64,000 nucleotides of DNA from NCBI RefSeq assembly GCF_018399035.1, contig NZ_CP073760.1:744001-808000 (forward strand), read 5' to 3'. The notes under the pieces are model-generated. The model searched no databases and was not told where the DNA came from. It saw nothing but the letters and a program-made list of their open reading frames with translations. This DNA comes from Thiocapsa sp. GTDB lineage: Bacteria > Pseudomonadota > Gammaproteobacteria > Chromatiales > Chromatiaceae. Shown here piece by piece: positions 29,953 through 39,499 of this stretch. The position numbers and the translations under genes were made by a program. How positions within the stretch are numbered: the stretch's first letter is position 1; each line of letters opens with the position of its first letter.

Positions 29953-30039
29953 TTAAACCGCGCCCAGTGCGGTATGCGATGTTTTTGGATGGGATCGGCC
30001 CCGGCGGATTTCGGAACCGCTGGAGCCGGCGCGGTTTAA
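29953..30039. repeat. Family C unit B, intact
   Basis: TTAAACCGCGCCCAGTGCGG, then TATGCGATGTTTTTGGATGG, and an end GGAGCCGGCGCGGTTTAA. It lies 49 bp before the TTG start of the first SrfA-type gene. Confidence 0.88.
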
Positions 30040-30088
30040 GGCTCTGCCGGTAGATCCTTTTCCGGAAATCATCTTAAGGGAGGCTTGG

Positions 30089-31576
30089 TTGGCACCATCA
30101 CTGCGCGTCGCACGGGTCGACATCGGCGGCTATCGACTGCCGACCGAGGAGCTTGCCGGGCTCGACGACCTGCATCGCGAGCTCCAGACCCTCATCCGCC
30201 GTCATCTGCCGAGTGTCGCCGCGTCGGTCTTCGCCTTGCCCGTGCCCTGCGCCGACGGCAAGACGGTCGACTGGTACAGTGATCTGCCGGGCCAGCCGAC
30301 GCGGCTGACGGCCTTGCCCGCCGTGCGCCGCGCCGCGATGAAGGCCAAGCTCGAGGAGCGGCTGGATGCCTTGCGCCGGCTCGCCGATGCGCTGCCGACG
30401 CGGGTGAAGGGCTCCGAGTCCATCGCCGCCATCCTGCGCGCCGCAACCCGGTATCCGGACGACTCCCACGTCTATGTGATCGGCGACGAGCCCGTGCTCA
30501 CGCTCTGGGGGTTCGTGCTGGTGGAGGAGACGAGGCGCGGGCGCTCCGATGGTCCGGTCCTCGCCTCGGCCTCCGCGCCCGAGCTGCCTGTGCGGCGCCG
30601 TCTCCGATGGGGGTGGGCCGTCATGATCCTGCTGATCCTCGGGGCCGGTCTCGCGGGCGGCGGCTGGCTCTGGCTCGATCGGCGCGAGGCGGGCTCGCTC
30701 GCGACCGAGCTGCAGGCCGGTCTCGATGCGGCCTGCACCGGGCGGGATCGGCTCGGGGCGCTCGCGCTGCGGATCGACCGGCTCGATCCCGAACGCAAGG
30801 GCTACGCCGAGCTGCGCGAGCTGATCGCCACCGAGCAGGACCGTTGTGCCGCGGCCGAGTCGCTCGATCGCGCGGTGATCGCTGCCGATTGGGATTGCGC
30901 TCGGCTCGTCGAGATGCGACAGGGTCTGGCCGGGGCGGACGGCGAGTCGCCGACGCCGGGACCGGATCTCGATCGCGAGCCCTTCGTCGGCATCGTCGCG
31001 CGGCTCGACGAGCGCATCGGTGTCTGCGAGACCTCGGCGCAGGCGGCGTCCGAGCTGGAGCGTCGGCTCGGCAACTGTGCGGCGCTGGCCGAGCTGGGCG
31101 TTGCGGTCGGTCTGCCTGAGTCCGAGCCGGCGTCCGATGCCGCGCCGGACGAGACGCCGTGGCGACCGGTCCGCGAAGGATTGGCCCGCGAGCTTGCACG
31201 CTGCGCCGAGGCCGACCGGCTCGTGGTCGCGCTGGATGCGGCACTGGGGGCGGACGACGGGGGTTGTTCGGCCCTCCTGAAGCTCGATCGCGAGTCGGCC
31301 GGGCTCGATGTCGCCGGACCGCCGCTTGCGGCCCTGCGGGAGCGGCTCGACACGGAGTTGGCACGCTGCGCCCGTGCCCAAACCTATCGTCAGAAGCTCG
31401 TGGATGCTCAAATGGACTGCGCCGCCTTGCGGACGCTGGATGGGGAGCTGGCCGTCGAGGACGCCGAGCGCGAGCCGCTGCGTGCGATCCGCGGCCGGCT
31501 CGACGAGGCGCTGTTGCGCTGCGACACCCTGGAAAAACTGGAAACGTCCGTCGGCGAGGGACTCAAGACACCATGA
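30089..31576 (+). CDS. SrfA-type single-pass protein with periplasmic Cys-pair repeats
   Basis: The protein has 495 residues. The TTG start at 30089 is supported by a strong AAGGGAGG site at 30076-30083. Residues 1-150 form a cytoplasmic domain (FALPVPCADGKTVDWYSDLP and YPDDSHVYVIGDEPVLTLWG) that matches the N-terminal part of the next gene, a SrfA family member. A transmembrane helix lies at about 175-195 (WAVMILLILGAGLAGGGWLW). The rest is a set of roughly 70-residue helical units, each with a DC...LD...RCxxA pattern, such as MDCAALRTLDGELAVEDAER. Paired cysteines in a compartment outside the membrane suggest disulfides. Overlap with the next gene by ATGA. Unit function is unknown. Confidence 0.7.
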   Translation: MAPSLRVARVDIGGYRLPTEELAGLDDLHRELQTLIRRHLPSVAASVFALPVPCADGKTVDWYSDLPGQPTRLTALPAVRRAAMKAKLEERLDALRRLADALPTRVKGSESIAAILRAATRYPDDSHVYVIGDEPVLTLWGFVLVEETRRGRSDGPVLASASAPELPVRRRLRWGWAVMILLILGAGLAGGGWLWLDRREAGSLATELQAGLDAACTGRDRLGALALRIDRLDPERKGYAELRELIATEQDRCAAAESLDRAVIAADWDCARLVEMRQGLAGADGESPTPGPDLDREPFVGIVARLDERIGVCETSAQAASELERRLGNCAALAELGVAVGLPESEPASDAAPDETPWRPVREGLARELARCAEADRLVVALDAALGADDGGCSALLKLDRESAGLDVAGPPLAALRERLDTELARCARAQTYRQKLVDAQMDCAALRTLDGELAVEDAEREPLRAIRGRLDEALLRCDTLEKLETSVGEGLKTP

Positions 31577-33372
31577 TCGGACCATTACTGCGCACCGGAA
31601 CCCTGACCGACTATCACCCGGTCGGCGCCGTCGGCCACCCGGTGTATCTCGCTGCGGCCCAATTGCGCGCCGCCTTGGCCCGTCGGCTCGGCCCGGATCT
31701 CGCCGACAGCTTCGCCATTCCGCAGCGCAACGAGGACGGCGATACGCTGGATTGGTACGCCCCGCGCCCCGGCCCGGTCGTGCCTTGGAGTGCCGCGAGC
31801 CCCGAGGAGCGGCTTTCGGCCCAAAGCCAGCTCTTGGAGAATCGCACCCGGATCGACGAGCTTGCCCGCACCATGCAGGCCGATCCCGACCCCGAGCGTC
31901 AGGTCTTCGCCCGTCTGCTCGCCCATGTCTTCAACTTCCCGGACGAGGACCACGTCTATCTGGTGGACGGCCGCCCGGTCGTCAGCTTCTGGGGTTTTGT
32001 GCGCGATCGCGAGGCGGTTGGCTCCGACCCCTTGGTGAATCCGGGACGGTTTGCCGCCCCGCCGACGGAGTGGTCGCTCGACCTGACCGACGAGCCTCGG
32101 CAGGACCCGAGCCCGAGTCCGAACCCCGCCCCGCTGACTCGCCGCGGTCTCCCCTGGTGGATCTGGTTTCCGCTCCTGCTGCTCGCGTTGGTGCTGCTGC
32201 TTCTCTTCCTGTTGCGCGGCTGCGTCCCCGACGCGTCGACACCCTTCGCGGAGTGGGCCCCGGAATGGGTCCCGGACTGGGTTGCGGAGGAGCTCACGCC
32301 GATCCTCTCGGAGCCGCCCGCCGAGGATCCGCGCTTGGTCGATCCGTCGATTCGGGACGAGTCGGTCCTGCGCGATGTGACGATCGATTCCGGACAGCTC
32401 CGGGATCGGACCCTCTTCGAGAGCGACCTGCGCAGCGACCGAACCACCGACACCAGCGCCATCTCGGTGACCGACCAAGGCGTCGCGGTGGACGAGACGA
32501 CGCTCTCGGAGAGCGAATCGACGCGCCTGCTGGATGAGACCGATCGTTTGTCGGAAGGCACGCCGGTTCTGGACGAGACGAGCGCAACGGATGCAGGGGA
32601 GGGGGCCGAGGAGTTGCCTGTGCTCCCCGGCGAGGAGCTCGATCCGGATGCGTCCGAGACCTTGCCGTTCGAGGGTGAGGTTCCGGGCGCGGATGCCGAG
32701 CTGCCCCTGGTCGATCCAAACCTGGATGCCTCGATCGTCGACACGGTGGCCGATCCGACCGCGGCCGATGGCGACGGGGCACCGGCGGAAGGACAGACGG
32801 CCGAGGACGGGGCTGGCGAGACGCCCCCGGGGCCGGACGCCTCGGACTCCGTCTCGCCCGAGGAAGGCACCGAGCCGCCGACGGGTGAGGGCGATGCGAT
32901 CCCGGCGACGCCTGGCCCAGCCGGCTCGACCGCGGACGAAGCCGAAGGCGCGCCCGGCGCGGTTCCGGGCACCGTATCGGCCAAGGGCGGCGCAACCGGC
33001 CCGAGCACAGCGCCCGGCGCGACCCCGCAGGCGCTCGGCGGCCTGACCAGCGGCTGGAGCACCGCCACCTCTCTGCAAGATCCCAAGACCGGTCTGCCGA
33101 TCCAGATGGAATACCGCACCCAAGAGGGTCAGGGCCAATTGCGACTCAAACGCCACGACGGCAGCATCTGCCAAAGCGGCGCCGCGGCATCCGTGCAGGG
33201 CGAGCGTCTGGTGATCGACAGCAGCGGGGATATCCGCTGCGCCGACGGCACCAACTTCGGCCGCCCGAGCGTGGAGTGCGCACCGGGCAAGGACGGCAAA
33301 CCCGACTGCGTCGGCCGTTATCCCGGCGGCGGCACCTTCTCGCTCGACGTGCAGGGTGCGGCGAGCGAATGA
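31573..33372 (+). CDS. SrfA family protein
   Basis: The protein has 599 residues and starts by ATGA overlap. The N-terminal ~150 residues resemble Salmonella SrfA: a PVYLAAAQLRAALARRLG segment, FAIPQRNEDGDTLDWYAPRP and FPDEDHVYLVDGRPVVSFWG. One transmembrane helix lies at about 194-216 (WWIWFPLLLLALVLLLLFLL). The external part has a long acidic Asp/Glu/Thr/Pro-rich stalk (about 230-480) and a small terminal domain with four cysteines (GSICQSG, DIRCADG, VECAPGKDGKPDCVG). SrfA/B/C genes travel together as the srfABC operon; SrfA function at molecular level is not settled. Two repeats separate it from srfB. Confidence 0.82.
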   Translation: MIGPLLRTGTLTDYHPVGAVGHPVYLAAAQLRAALARRLGPDLADSFAIPQRNEDGDTLDWYAPRPGPVVPWSAASPEERLSAQSQLLENRTRIDELARTMQADPDPERQVFARLLAHVFNFPDEDHVYLVDGRPVVSFWGFVRDREAVGSDPLVNPGRFAAPPTEWSLDLTDEPRQDPSPSPNPAPLTRRGLPWWIWFPLLLLALVLLLLFLLRGCVPDASTPFAEWAPEWVPDWVAEELTPILSEPPAEDPRLVDPSIRDESVLRDVTIDSGQLRDRTLFESDLRSDRTTDTSAISVTDQGVAVDETTLSESESTRLLDETDRLSEGTPVLDETSATDAGEGAEELPVLPGEELDPDASETLPFEGEVPGADAELPLVDPNLDASIVDTVADPTAADGDGAPAEGQTAEDGAGETPPGPDASDSVSPEEGTEPPTGEGDAIPATPGPAGSTADEAEGAPGAVPGTVSAKGGATGPSTAPGATPQALGGLTSGWSTATSLQDPKTGLPIQMEYRTQEGQGQLRLKRHDGSICQSGAAASVQGERLVIDSSGDIRCADGTNFGRPSVECAPGKDGKPDCVGRYPGGGTFSLDVQGAASE

Positions 33373-33402
33373 GTGGATGGAGTGCCCTCGCGCAATGGCG
33401 CT

Positions 33403-33479
33403 GTAGGTTGTGCCGAGCGAGAGCGAGGCACAACCAACCGCCGGCGGATGTTGTGCTTCCTACCGTCAGCACAACCTAC
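33403..33479. repeat. Family G palindromic element
   Basis: GTAGGTTGTGC and GCACAACCTAC are perfect 11-bp terminal inverted repeats. The interior contains CACAACCAACCGCCGG and TTGTGCTTCC. A partial inverted copy is at 14658. Confidence 0.85.
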
Positions 33480-33498
33480 GGGCTGTTCTTTTAATCGT

Positions 33499-33585
33499 CT
33501 AAACTGCGCCGGCTCCAACGGTCGTCAAGTCCGCCGAGGCCGACACCATCCAAAAACATCGCATTCCGCGCTAGGCGCGGTTTAG
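33499..33585. repeat. Family C unit B, reverse orientation
   Basis: CTAAACTGCGCCGGCTCCAA at the left, CATCCAAAAACATCGCATTC inside, and AGGCGCGGTTTAG at the right. It ends 10 bp before the srfB start codon. Confidence 0.85.
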
Positions 33586-33595
33586 GTTGTAGGCC

Positions 33596-36589
33596 ATGCT
33601 CGCGAGACTGGTGAATTTCGAAACCAAGGTGACGCTGATCGCCGACAGCGGCGTCCAGTTCCTCGACTTCGGCTTGACCCTCGCGTTGCGCAAGGCCCTG
33701 CCCGGCGAGTTCGTGGTGCAGGAGAGCAACCGCTCGCTTGCGCGTCTGCTCTACGACGAGCGCACCAACCAGCTCTACTGGCCCGATCGTCCGGGCATCC
33801 CCTTGAAATCTCAACTAAGCGTGCCGGTCGACGACTCGGCGCGCCTGCTCGACGGCATCTGGCTGCCGGTGCCCGTGCTGCGCCTGCACCCGCCGAGGCG
33901 CTTCGCGACGGGGCCGGAGACCTGGGCACGTCTGCGGTTGTTGGCCCTCTCCGCGGAGGAGTCGGCCGCGACCGATCACACCCATCGGCTCACCCTCGCC
34001 ATCGACACCAACCTGCTGGCCGATGCCGAAGACCTGCGCTATCTCGCCCCGACGGAGGCCGATGTCGGCGCCGGTGCGGCCTTTGCCTTCGCGCACCGCG
34101 CCCACGAGATCGGCTGGTTCCCGGAGCTGCCATGGGTGGCGGGCTGGATCCAGGAGGTCTTCGACGAGCGTGCCGGCCCGCGCCTGCGTCTGCCGCCCGA
34201 GGACGTGGAGGCGGAGCGCGAGCGTCTCGCCCATCACGCCCATTATCTCAACCTGCTCGCGGTCATCGGCGAGGCCGGCTGTATCCCCGAGATCAAGCTG
34301 CTCGGCAACAAGGCGACCGATGTGCAGCCGGCGGTGCCGGTCGACATGGTGCTGGACGTCGGCAACTCGCGCACCTGCGGCATTCTGATCGAGCAGCACG
34401 CCAAGGAGGGCGATGTGCTCGGACGCCGCTACGAGCTGGAGCTGCGTGACCTTTCGCAGCCGCAGCATCGCTACAACGAGCCCTTCGAGAGCCGCGTCGA
34501 GCTGGCCCAGGCGACCTTCGGCAAGGAGCACTGGGCGCACAAGAGCGGACGCGCCGGGGCCTTCCTCTGGCCGACCATCGCCCGTGTCGGCCCCGAGGCC
34601 GCACGCATGGCCGGGCGTCGTCGCGGCACCGAAGGGGCCACCGGCATCTCCAGCCCCAAACGCTATCTCTGGGACGAGGATCGCTTCGACACCGGCTGGC
34701 GCTTCAACAGCGCCTTCGTACGGACCGAGATCGAGCCGATGGCCACGGCCGCGCCCTTCTGCAATCTCATCAACGAGGTCGGCACCGCGCTTTACACCTT
34801 GCCCGAGGCCGACCGCATGCCGGTCTTCATGCCGCACTACTCGCGCAGCGCCATGATGATGTTCATGCTGGCCGAGGTGCTGACCCAGGCGCTCTGCCAG
34901 ATCAACAGCCCGGCGCAGCGTCTGCGCATGCCCACGGCCGATCTGCCGCGCCATCTGCGCACCCTCATCCTGACCATCCCGCCCTCCATGCCCAAGCAGG
35001 AACGGGATCTCTTCGCCGAGCGGATGCACCAGGCCGTCGGGCTGGTCTGGAAGGCGTTCGGTTGGCACCCCGAGGACGCGCCGATCGAGGGCCCCGGCGC
35101 CGAGCTGGCCTGGCCCCCGTTCCCGAGCATCGAGGTGCGCTGGGACGAGGCGACCTGCAGTCAGGCGGTCTATCTCTACAGCGAGATCCAGAACACCTTC
35201 GCCGGGCGTGCGGAGGAGCTGTTCGCCATCGCCGGACGGGTCCGCGATGCCGAGACCGGGGGCCGGACCGGAAGCGAGGGACCGCGCCTGCGGATCGCGA
35301 CCGTGGACATCGGCGGCGGTACCACGGACCTCGTCATCAACGACTATCGGCTCGAAGGCGGACGCACCGGCGCCAATCGCACCATCGAGCCCGAGCAGCG
35401 CTTTCGCGACGGCTTCAAGGTCGCCGGCGACGACATCCTGCTCGAGGTCATCGGCGCGACCCTGGTGCCGGCCCTCAAGGAGGCGGTGACCGCCGCCGGG
35501 GTCGAAGAGCCCGACGCCCTGCTCTCGCGCCTCATCGGCTCGGATCCCGTCGATGTTCAAGAGGGGATGCTCCGCCAGCAGCTGGCGCTGCAGGTGCTTT
35601 ATCCGGCGGGGCTGGCGGTGCTGAAGGCGTACGAGCGCTTCGACCCGGTCCAGGGCAGCGAGCCGCATACCCTCGCGCTCTCCGAGCTGGTCGCCGAGAT
35701 CAGCCCCGAGGGGCCGACCGATGCGGTCCTGGACTGGTTCGCGGGCGGCGTGCGCGATGCGACCGGCGGGACGGTCACCGGCTTCTCCCTGCTGGACTGC
35801 CCGGTTCGGCTCGATCTCGACCGCACCCATCAATTGTTCATGGAGGAGCGCCTCGAGGTCACGCGCGCCGTGCGCTCACTGTGCGAGATCGCGCACCTCT
35901 ACGACTGCGACCTGCTTCTGTTGACCGGGCGCCCGTCGCGCCTGCCGGGCTTCCAGGCGCTGGTGCGCGCTCTGTTGCCGTTGCCGCCGGATCGGATCAT
36001 CGCGATGCACGACTATCGCACCGGCGCCTGGTATCCCTTCAATCGCCGCGGGCGTATCGCCGACCCCAAGACCACGGCCGCGGTCGGCGCCATGCTCTGT
36101 CTGCTCGGACAGGGTCGGCTGCCCAACTTCTCGTTCCGAGCCAACGCCTTCCGCCCCTACTCGACGATCCGCTATCTCGGCATGATCGACCGCAACCGGA
36201 TGATCAAGGCCGGCGATGTCTATTACAGCAATGTGGACCTCGACGACCCCGAGTACCAATTGCCCGAGACGACCATCCCCATGACCGGGGTGATGCATAT
36301 CGGGTATCGTCAACTCGCCGCCGAGCGCTGGGGTGCCCAGCCGCTTTATCTGCTCGACTTTGCCGACGACGAGGTTCGCCGTCTGCTTTACACGCAGGGC
36401 GGCGTGCTCCAGGTGCGTTTGGAGCGGATGCGCGGTGTGAATGCCGAGCGTTTCCGAGTCGCCGCCGTGGAGCTGGAAGGCGGACGCGCCTTCGGTCGCG
36501 GTGTCGTGGCCCTGAAGCTCAACACACTGGCCAGCATCGGCTTCGATCAGGACAGTTACTGGCTCGACAGCGGGTCGATTTTCAGGTGA
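33596..36589 (+). CDS. srfB: Virulence-factor family protein SrfB (actin/Hsp70-like ATPase fold)
   Basis: The protein has 997 residues, the usual SrfB length. The start MLARLVNFETKVTLIADSGV and FLDFGLTLALRK are characteristic of SrfB. Three nucleotide-site motifs of the actin/Hsp70 fold can be read: VLDVGNSRTCGILIE near residue 252 (phosphate 1), ATVDIGGGTTDLVI near 570 (phosphate 2) and LLLLTGRPSRLPGFQAL near 774 (adenosine). No signal peptide or membrane segment appears, so it is cytoplasmic. The start sits 10 bp after a family C unit, with only a weak site (GTAGG). srfC follows after 16 bp. Its biochemical role is unknown; ATP binding is inferred from the motifs. Confidence 0.9.
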   Translation: MLARLVNFETKVTLIADSGVQFLDFGLTLALRKALPGEFVVQESNRSLARLLYDERTNQLYWPDRPGIPLKSQLSVPVDDSARLLDGIWLPVPVLRLHPPRRFATGPETWARLRLLALSAEESAATDHTHRLTLAIDTNLLADAEDLRYLAPTEADVGAGAAFAFAHRAHEIGWFPELPWVAGWIQEVFDERAGPRLRLPPEDVEAERERLAHHAHYLNLLAVIGEAGCIPEIKLLGNKATDVQPAVPVDMVLDVGNSRTCGILIEQHAKEGDVLGRRYELELRDLSQPQHRYNEPFESRVELAQATFGKEHWAHKSGRAGAFLWPTIARVGPEAARMAGRRRGTEGATGISSPKRYLWDEDRFDTGWRFNSAFVRTEIEPMATAAPFCNLINEVGTALYTLPEADRMPVFMPHYSRSAMMMFMLAEVLTQALCQINSPAQRLRMPTADLPRHLRTLILTIPPSMPKQERDLFAERMHQAVGLVWKAFGWHPEDAPIEGPGAELAWPPFPSIEVRWDEATCSQAVYLYSEIQNTFAGRAEELFAIAGRVRDAETGGRTGSEGPRLRIATVDIGGGTTDLVINDYRLEGGRTGANRTIEPEQRFRDGFKVAGDDILLEVIGATLVPALKEAVTAAGVEEPDALLSRLIGSDPVDVQEGMLRQQLALQVLYPAGLAVLKAYERFDPVQGSEPHTLALSELVAEISPEGPTDAVLDWFAGGVRDATGGTVTGFSLLDCPVRLDLDRTHQLFMEERLEVTRAVRSLCEIAHLYDCDLLLLTGRPSRLPGFQALVRALLPLPPDRIIAMHDYRTGAWYPFNRRGRIADPKTTAAVGAMLCLLGQGRLPNFSFRANAFRPYSTIRYLGMIDRNRMIKAGDVYYSNVDLDDPEYQLPETTIPMTGVMHIGYRQLAAERWGAQPLYLLDFADDEVRRLLYTQGGVLQVRLERMRGVNAERFRVAAVELEGGRAFGRGVVALKLNTLASIGFDQDSYWLDSGSIFR

Positions 36590-36605
36590 GCGCGGAGCAT
36601 CGCAA

Positions 36606-39383
36606 ATGATGGGTGACACTCGAGACACACGCGCAGCCGACCTGATTCGCCGCAGCCGGGCCCTTTACGACGGCAGCGGCGAAGCAATAGATTGGGTCGC
36701 CGAGACACGCCGTCACTCCCAGCGGCTGGATCGCGAATCCGACAGCCTGACCGACAAGCTGCGCCGCACCCGCAACCTCGCCACGCGCCTGGGACGCGCG
36801 GCCGGGCGCTCGGTCAGCGTCGGCTTCTTCGGCCTGTCGCAGGCCGGCAAGTCCTATCTGATCTCCGCCCTCGCGGCCGGGGAGAGCGGGGAGCTCGAGA
36901 CCCAGGTCGAGGGCCGACGGCTCAACTTCATCCAGCACGTGAACCCGCCCGGCCACGGCAAGGAGGCGACCGGTCTGGTGACCCGCTTCACGCGCCGTCC
37001 GAGCACGGCACCGCCGGGTTATCCGCTGGAGCTGTCGCTGTTCTCCGAGGTCGACCTGGCCAAGGTGCTCGGCAACGCCTTCTTCAACGACTTCGACCGC
37101 GAGCAGGTCGAGGTCGACCTCTCGCCCGGCCATCTGCGCCGCCACCTCGCCGCCCTGCAGGCGCGCCGCACCGCCGCACCCGTCGGCGGGGTGAGCGAGG
37201 ACGACGTGGTCGACCTGCTCGAATATTTCGAGAAGCGCTTCCCCAAGACCACCGAGCAGCTCAAGGCCGACTATTGGCCGACCGCGATCGCGCTGGCGCC
37301 CTATCTGGAGCCGCCGGACCGCGCAGCACTCTTCTCCGTGCTCTGGGGCGAGGTGCGCGAGCTGACCGAGACCTATCTGGCCCTGCGCCGGGGACTGGCC
37401 GACGCCGGTCACGCCGACGCCGCCTATGCCCCGCTCGCCGCGCTGGTGCGCACCGACGCGAGCGGCGAGCTGAGCCAGGGCGACAGCATCATGAACGTCG
37501 ACATCCTCGAGCGACTCGGGCGCGACGACGCCGACCGTATCGAGATCGTCCCGCGTCGCGGCGACACCCTGCTGCCGGCGGTTTCTCTGCCGCGCTCGTT
37601 GCTCGCGGCCCTGACCACGGAGCTGCGCTTCGTGCTGGCCGAGACGCCGCGCACCGGGCTCCTGGAGCAGGTCGATCTGCTCGACTTTCCCGGCTATCGC
37701 GGGCGTCTCGCGGTCGCGAATCTGGCCGAGGTGCGCAAGCAGCTCCAGGACGATCAGGTCGACCCGGTCGCCCAACTGGTGTTGCGCGGTAAGGTCGCCT
37801 TCCTCTTCGAGCGCTACACCGATGACCAGGAGATGAACCTCCTGGTGCTCTGTGCCCCCTCGCACAAGCAGAGCGATGTCAAAGACCTGGGGCCGGTTCT
37901 GGAGACCTGGGTCCATGCCACGCAGGGTGCGGATCCGGCCACCCGCGCGCGCCGCGATCCGGGCCTGATCTGGGCCTTCACCATGTTCGACTTTCGTCTC
38001 AACCCGGTCCCGAGCGAGACCGAGGACCTGATGCGCAAGGGCTGGGAAGGCATGATGAAGCTCGCCCTCCTGGAGCGCTTCGGCGCCTACGACTGGTTGC
38101 GCGAATGGTCGCCCGGCAAGCCCTTCGACAACCTCTTTCTGGTGCGCAAGCCGCGCATGGCGACCGCCGTGATCGAAACGGACGAGACCGGCGAGCAGGC
38201 CATCCTGCCCGGCCAGCGGGCGCGTCTCGACCTCTTGCGACGCACCTTCTGCGAGGATCCGACCGTCCAGAAGCATCTTGCGGATCCCCACGCCGCCTGG
38301 GACGCGATGCTCAGCTTCAACGACGGCGGCATCGCGCGCCTCGCCGACTATCTCGGCCGGGTCGCCGCGCCCGAGGGCAAGCTCGCCCGAATCGGCGAGC
38401 AGCTCGACGCGGGGATCGAGGAGCTCGTCCGGCATCGCTTCGGGCCCTATTTCCGCGCCGAGGGCGCGGCCGAGGTCGACAACAAACGCCGCCTCGCCGA
38501 TCGGGTGGTCGGGGCGCTGCGTCAGCGACCCAATCGCTTCGCTGCCTTGCTCGGCGCGATGCAGCCGCCCAAGGAGGGGCTGCGCGCACTCTATCTGCGT
38601 GCCGACGCCGCGGCCGGCCAACCGGCGGCGACGACCTCGGCAGGCGCGCCGGATGCGGTCCGCCCCACGGCGCCCGGCGGCGACGGCGGCCTGATCGATC
38701 TGGACGCCCTGCTCGGCGGGTCCGCATCCGGCTACCCCTCGGGCACGGACCGCGCGGCCACCAAGGGCAGCGGCGACGCACCGCCCCCCGCGGCGACCAA
38801 CGAAAACGCGGCACGCTTTGTCCGTGCGGTGCTGAGCTACTGGGTCGGCCACCTCAAAGCGCTGCCCGAGGACCCGCACTGGCTGCGCCACATGGGCCTG
38901 GACAAGGGCGCGCTCGAAGATCTGATCGGCGAGCTGATCACGGGCGCCGACCGCTCGGGTCTGGATCAAGCCCTGATCGGCCTGATCGACAGCGCCGAGT
39001 CCCAAACCGCCGCGATGCGCTCTCAGCTCGCCGAGCGTCAGGTCTACGTCACCGCGACGCGCATCAATCGCTTCGTCGATTACCTCGGCAGCGACGACTT
39101 GCCGCCCGACGACCGCCCGCGCTCCCTGGTCGGCCAACAGCGCCCGGTCTTTGCCCCGCCCCCGCCGATCCCGCCCCGCGGCATGCCGGTGTTGCCCGCG
39201 ACCCCGGTCAATTTCCCCGCACTCTACATCGTCGACTGGTTCGAGGCGTTCCGAGCGCTCGCCATCGCCAACGCCGGCCACGCCGCCGGGCGCGACATCT
39301 CGCCGGAGCACAATGCCCGGCTCGGCCAGATTCTCGCCTTGGTCGCCGGGAGCAGCCCCGGCGGGGCTGTAGGGGCGACTTGA
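36606..39383 (+). CDS. srfC: Virulence-factor family protein SrfC (P-loop GTPase-like)
   Basis: The protein has 925 residues and is cytoplasmic. The N-terminus AADLIRRSRALYDGSGEAID is typical of SrfC. A P-loop GFFGLSQAGKSYL lies near residues 75-88 and LLDFPGYRGR near 358 corresponds to the G3 D-x-x-G motif, as in dynamin-like or YjdA-type GTPases; LLVLCAPSHKQSDVKD and WAFTMFDFRL may hold later elements. A low-complexity Ala/Gly/Pro patch occupies about 670-735. GGAG precedes the tandem ATGATG start. The last residues VGAT and the TGA are encoded by a family R palindrome, so the original C-terminus may differ. Confidence 0.9.
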   Translation: MMGDTRDTRAADLIRRSRALYDGSGEAIDWVAETRRHSQRLDRESDSLTDKLRRTRNLATRLGRAAGRSVSVGFFGLSQAGKSYLISALAAGESGELETQVEGRRLNFIQHVNPPGHGKEATGLVTRFTRRPSTAPPGYPLELSLFSEVDLAKVLGNAFFNDFDREQVEVDLSPGHLRRHLAALQARRTAAPVGGVSEDDVVDLLEYFEKRFPKTTEQLKADYWPTAIALAPYLEPPDRAALFSVLWGEVRELTETYLALRRGLADAGHADAAYAPLAALVRTDASGELSQGDSIMNVDILERLGRDDADRIEIVPRRGDTLLPAVSLPRSLLAALTTELRFVLAETPRTGLLEQVDLLDFPGYRGRLAVANLAEVRKQLQDDQVDPVAQLVLRGKVAFLFERYTDDQEMNLLVLCAPSHKQSDVKDLGPVLETWVHATQGADPATRARRDPGLIWAFTMFDFRLNPVPSETEDLMRKGWEGMMKLALLERFGAYDWLREWSPGKPFDNLFLVRKPRMATAVIETDETGEQAILPGQRARLDLLRRTFCEDPTVQKHLADPHAAWDAMLSFNDGGIARLADYLGRVAAPEGKLARIGEQLDAGIEELVRHRFGPYFRAEGAAEVDNKRRLADRVVGALRQRPNRFAALLGAMQPPKEGLRALYLRADAAAGQPAATTSAGAPDAVRPTAPGGDGGLIDLDALLGGSASGYPSGTDRAATKGSGDAPPPAATNENAARFVRAVLSYWVGHLKALPEDPHWLRHMGLDKGALEDLIGELITGADRSGLDQALIGLIDSAESQTAAMRSQLAERQVYVTATRINRFVDYLGSDDLPPDDRPRSLVGQQRPVFAPPPPIPPRGMPVLPATPVNFPALYIVDWFEAFRALAIANAGHAAGRDISPEHNARLGQILALVAGSSPGGAVGAT

Positions 39384-39391
39384 GTCGCCCC
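39369..39391. repeat. Family R palindrome at the srfC stop
   Basis: GTAGGGGCGACTTGAGTCGC followed by CCC. The TGA inside it is the srfC stop codon (39381-39383). The hairpin could also end transcription. Confidence 0.8.
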
Positions 39392-39499
39392 GGACAAGGC
39401 CGGCAGCCCTGCGCAGGCGGGATGCCGATGCCTGGACATCGCCTTGACCACGCGATCCCGTCAACGCCTTCAAACCCCGAAGACCACAGGTAGACCCCG

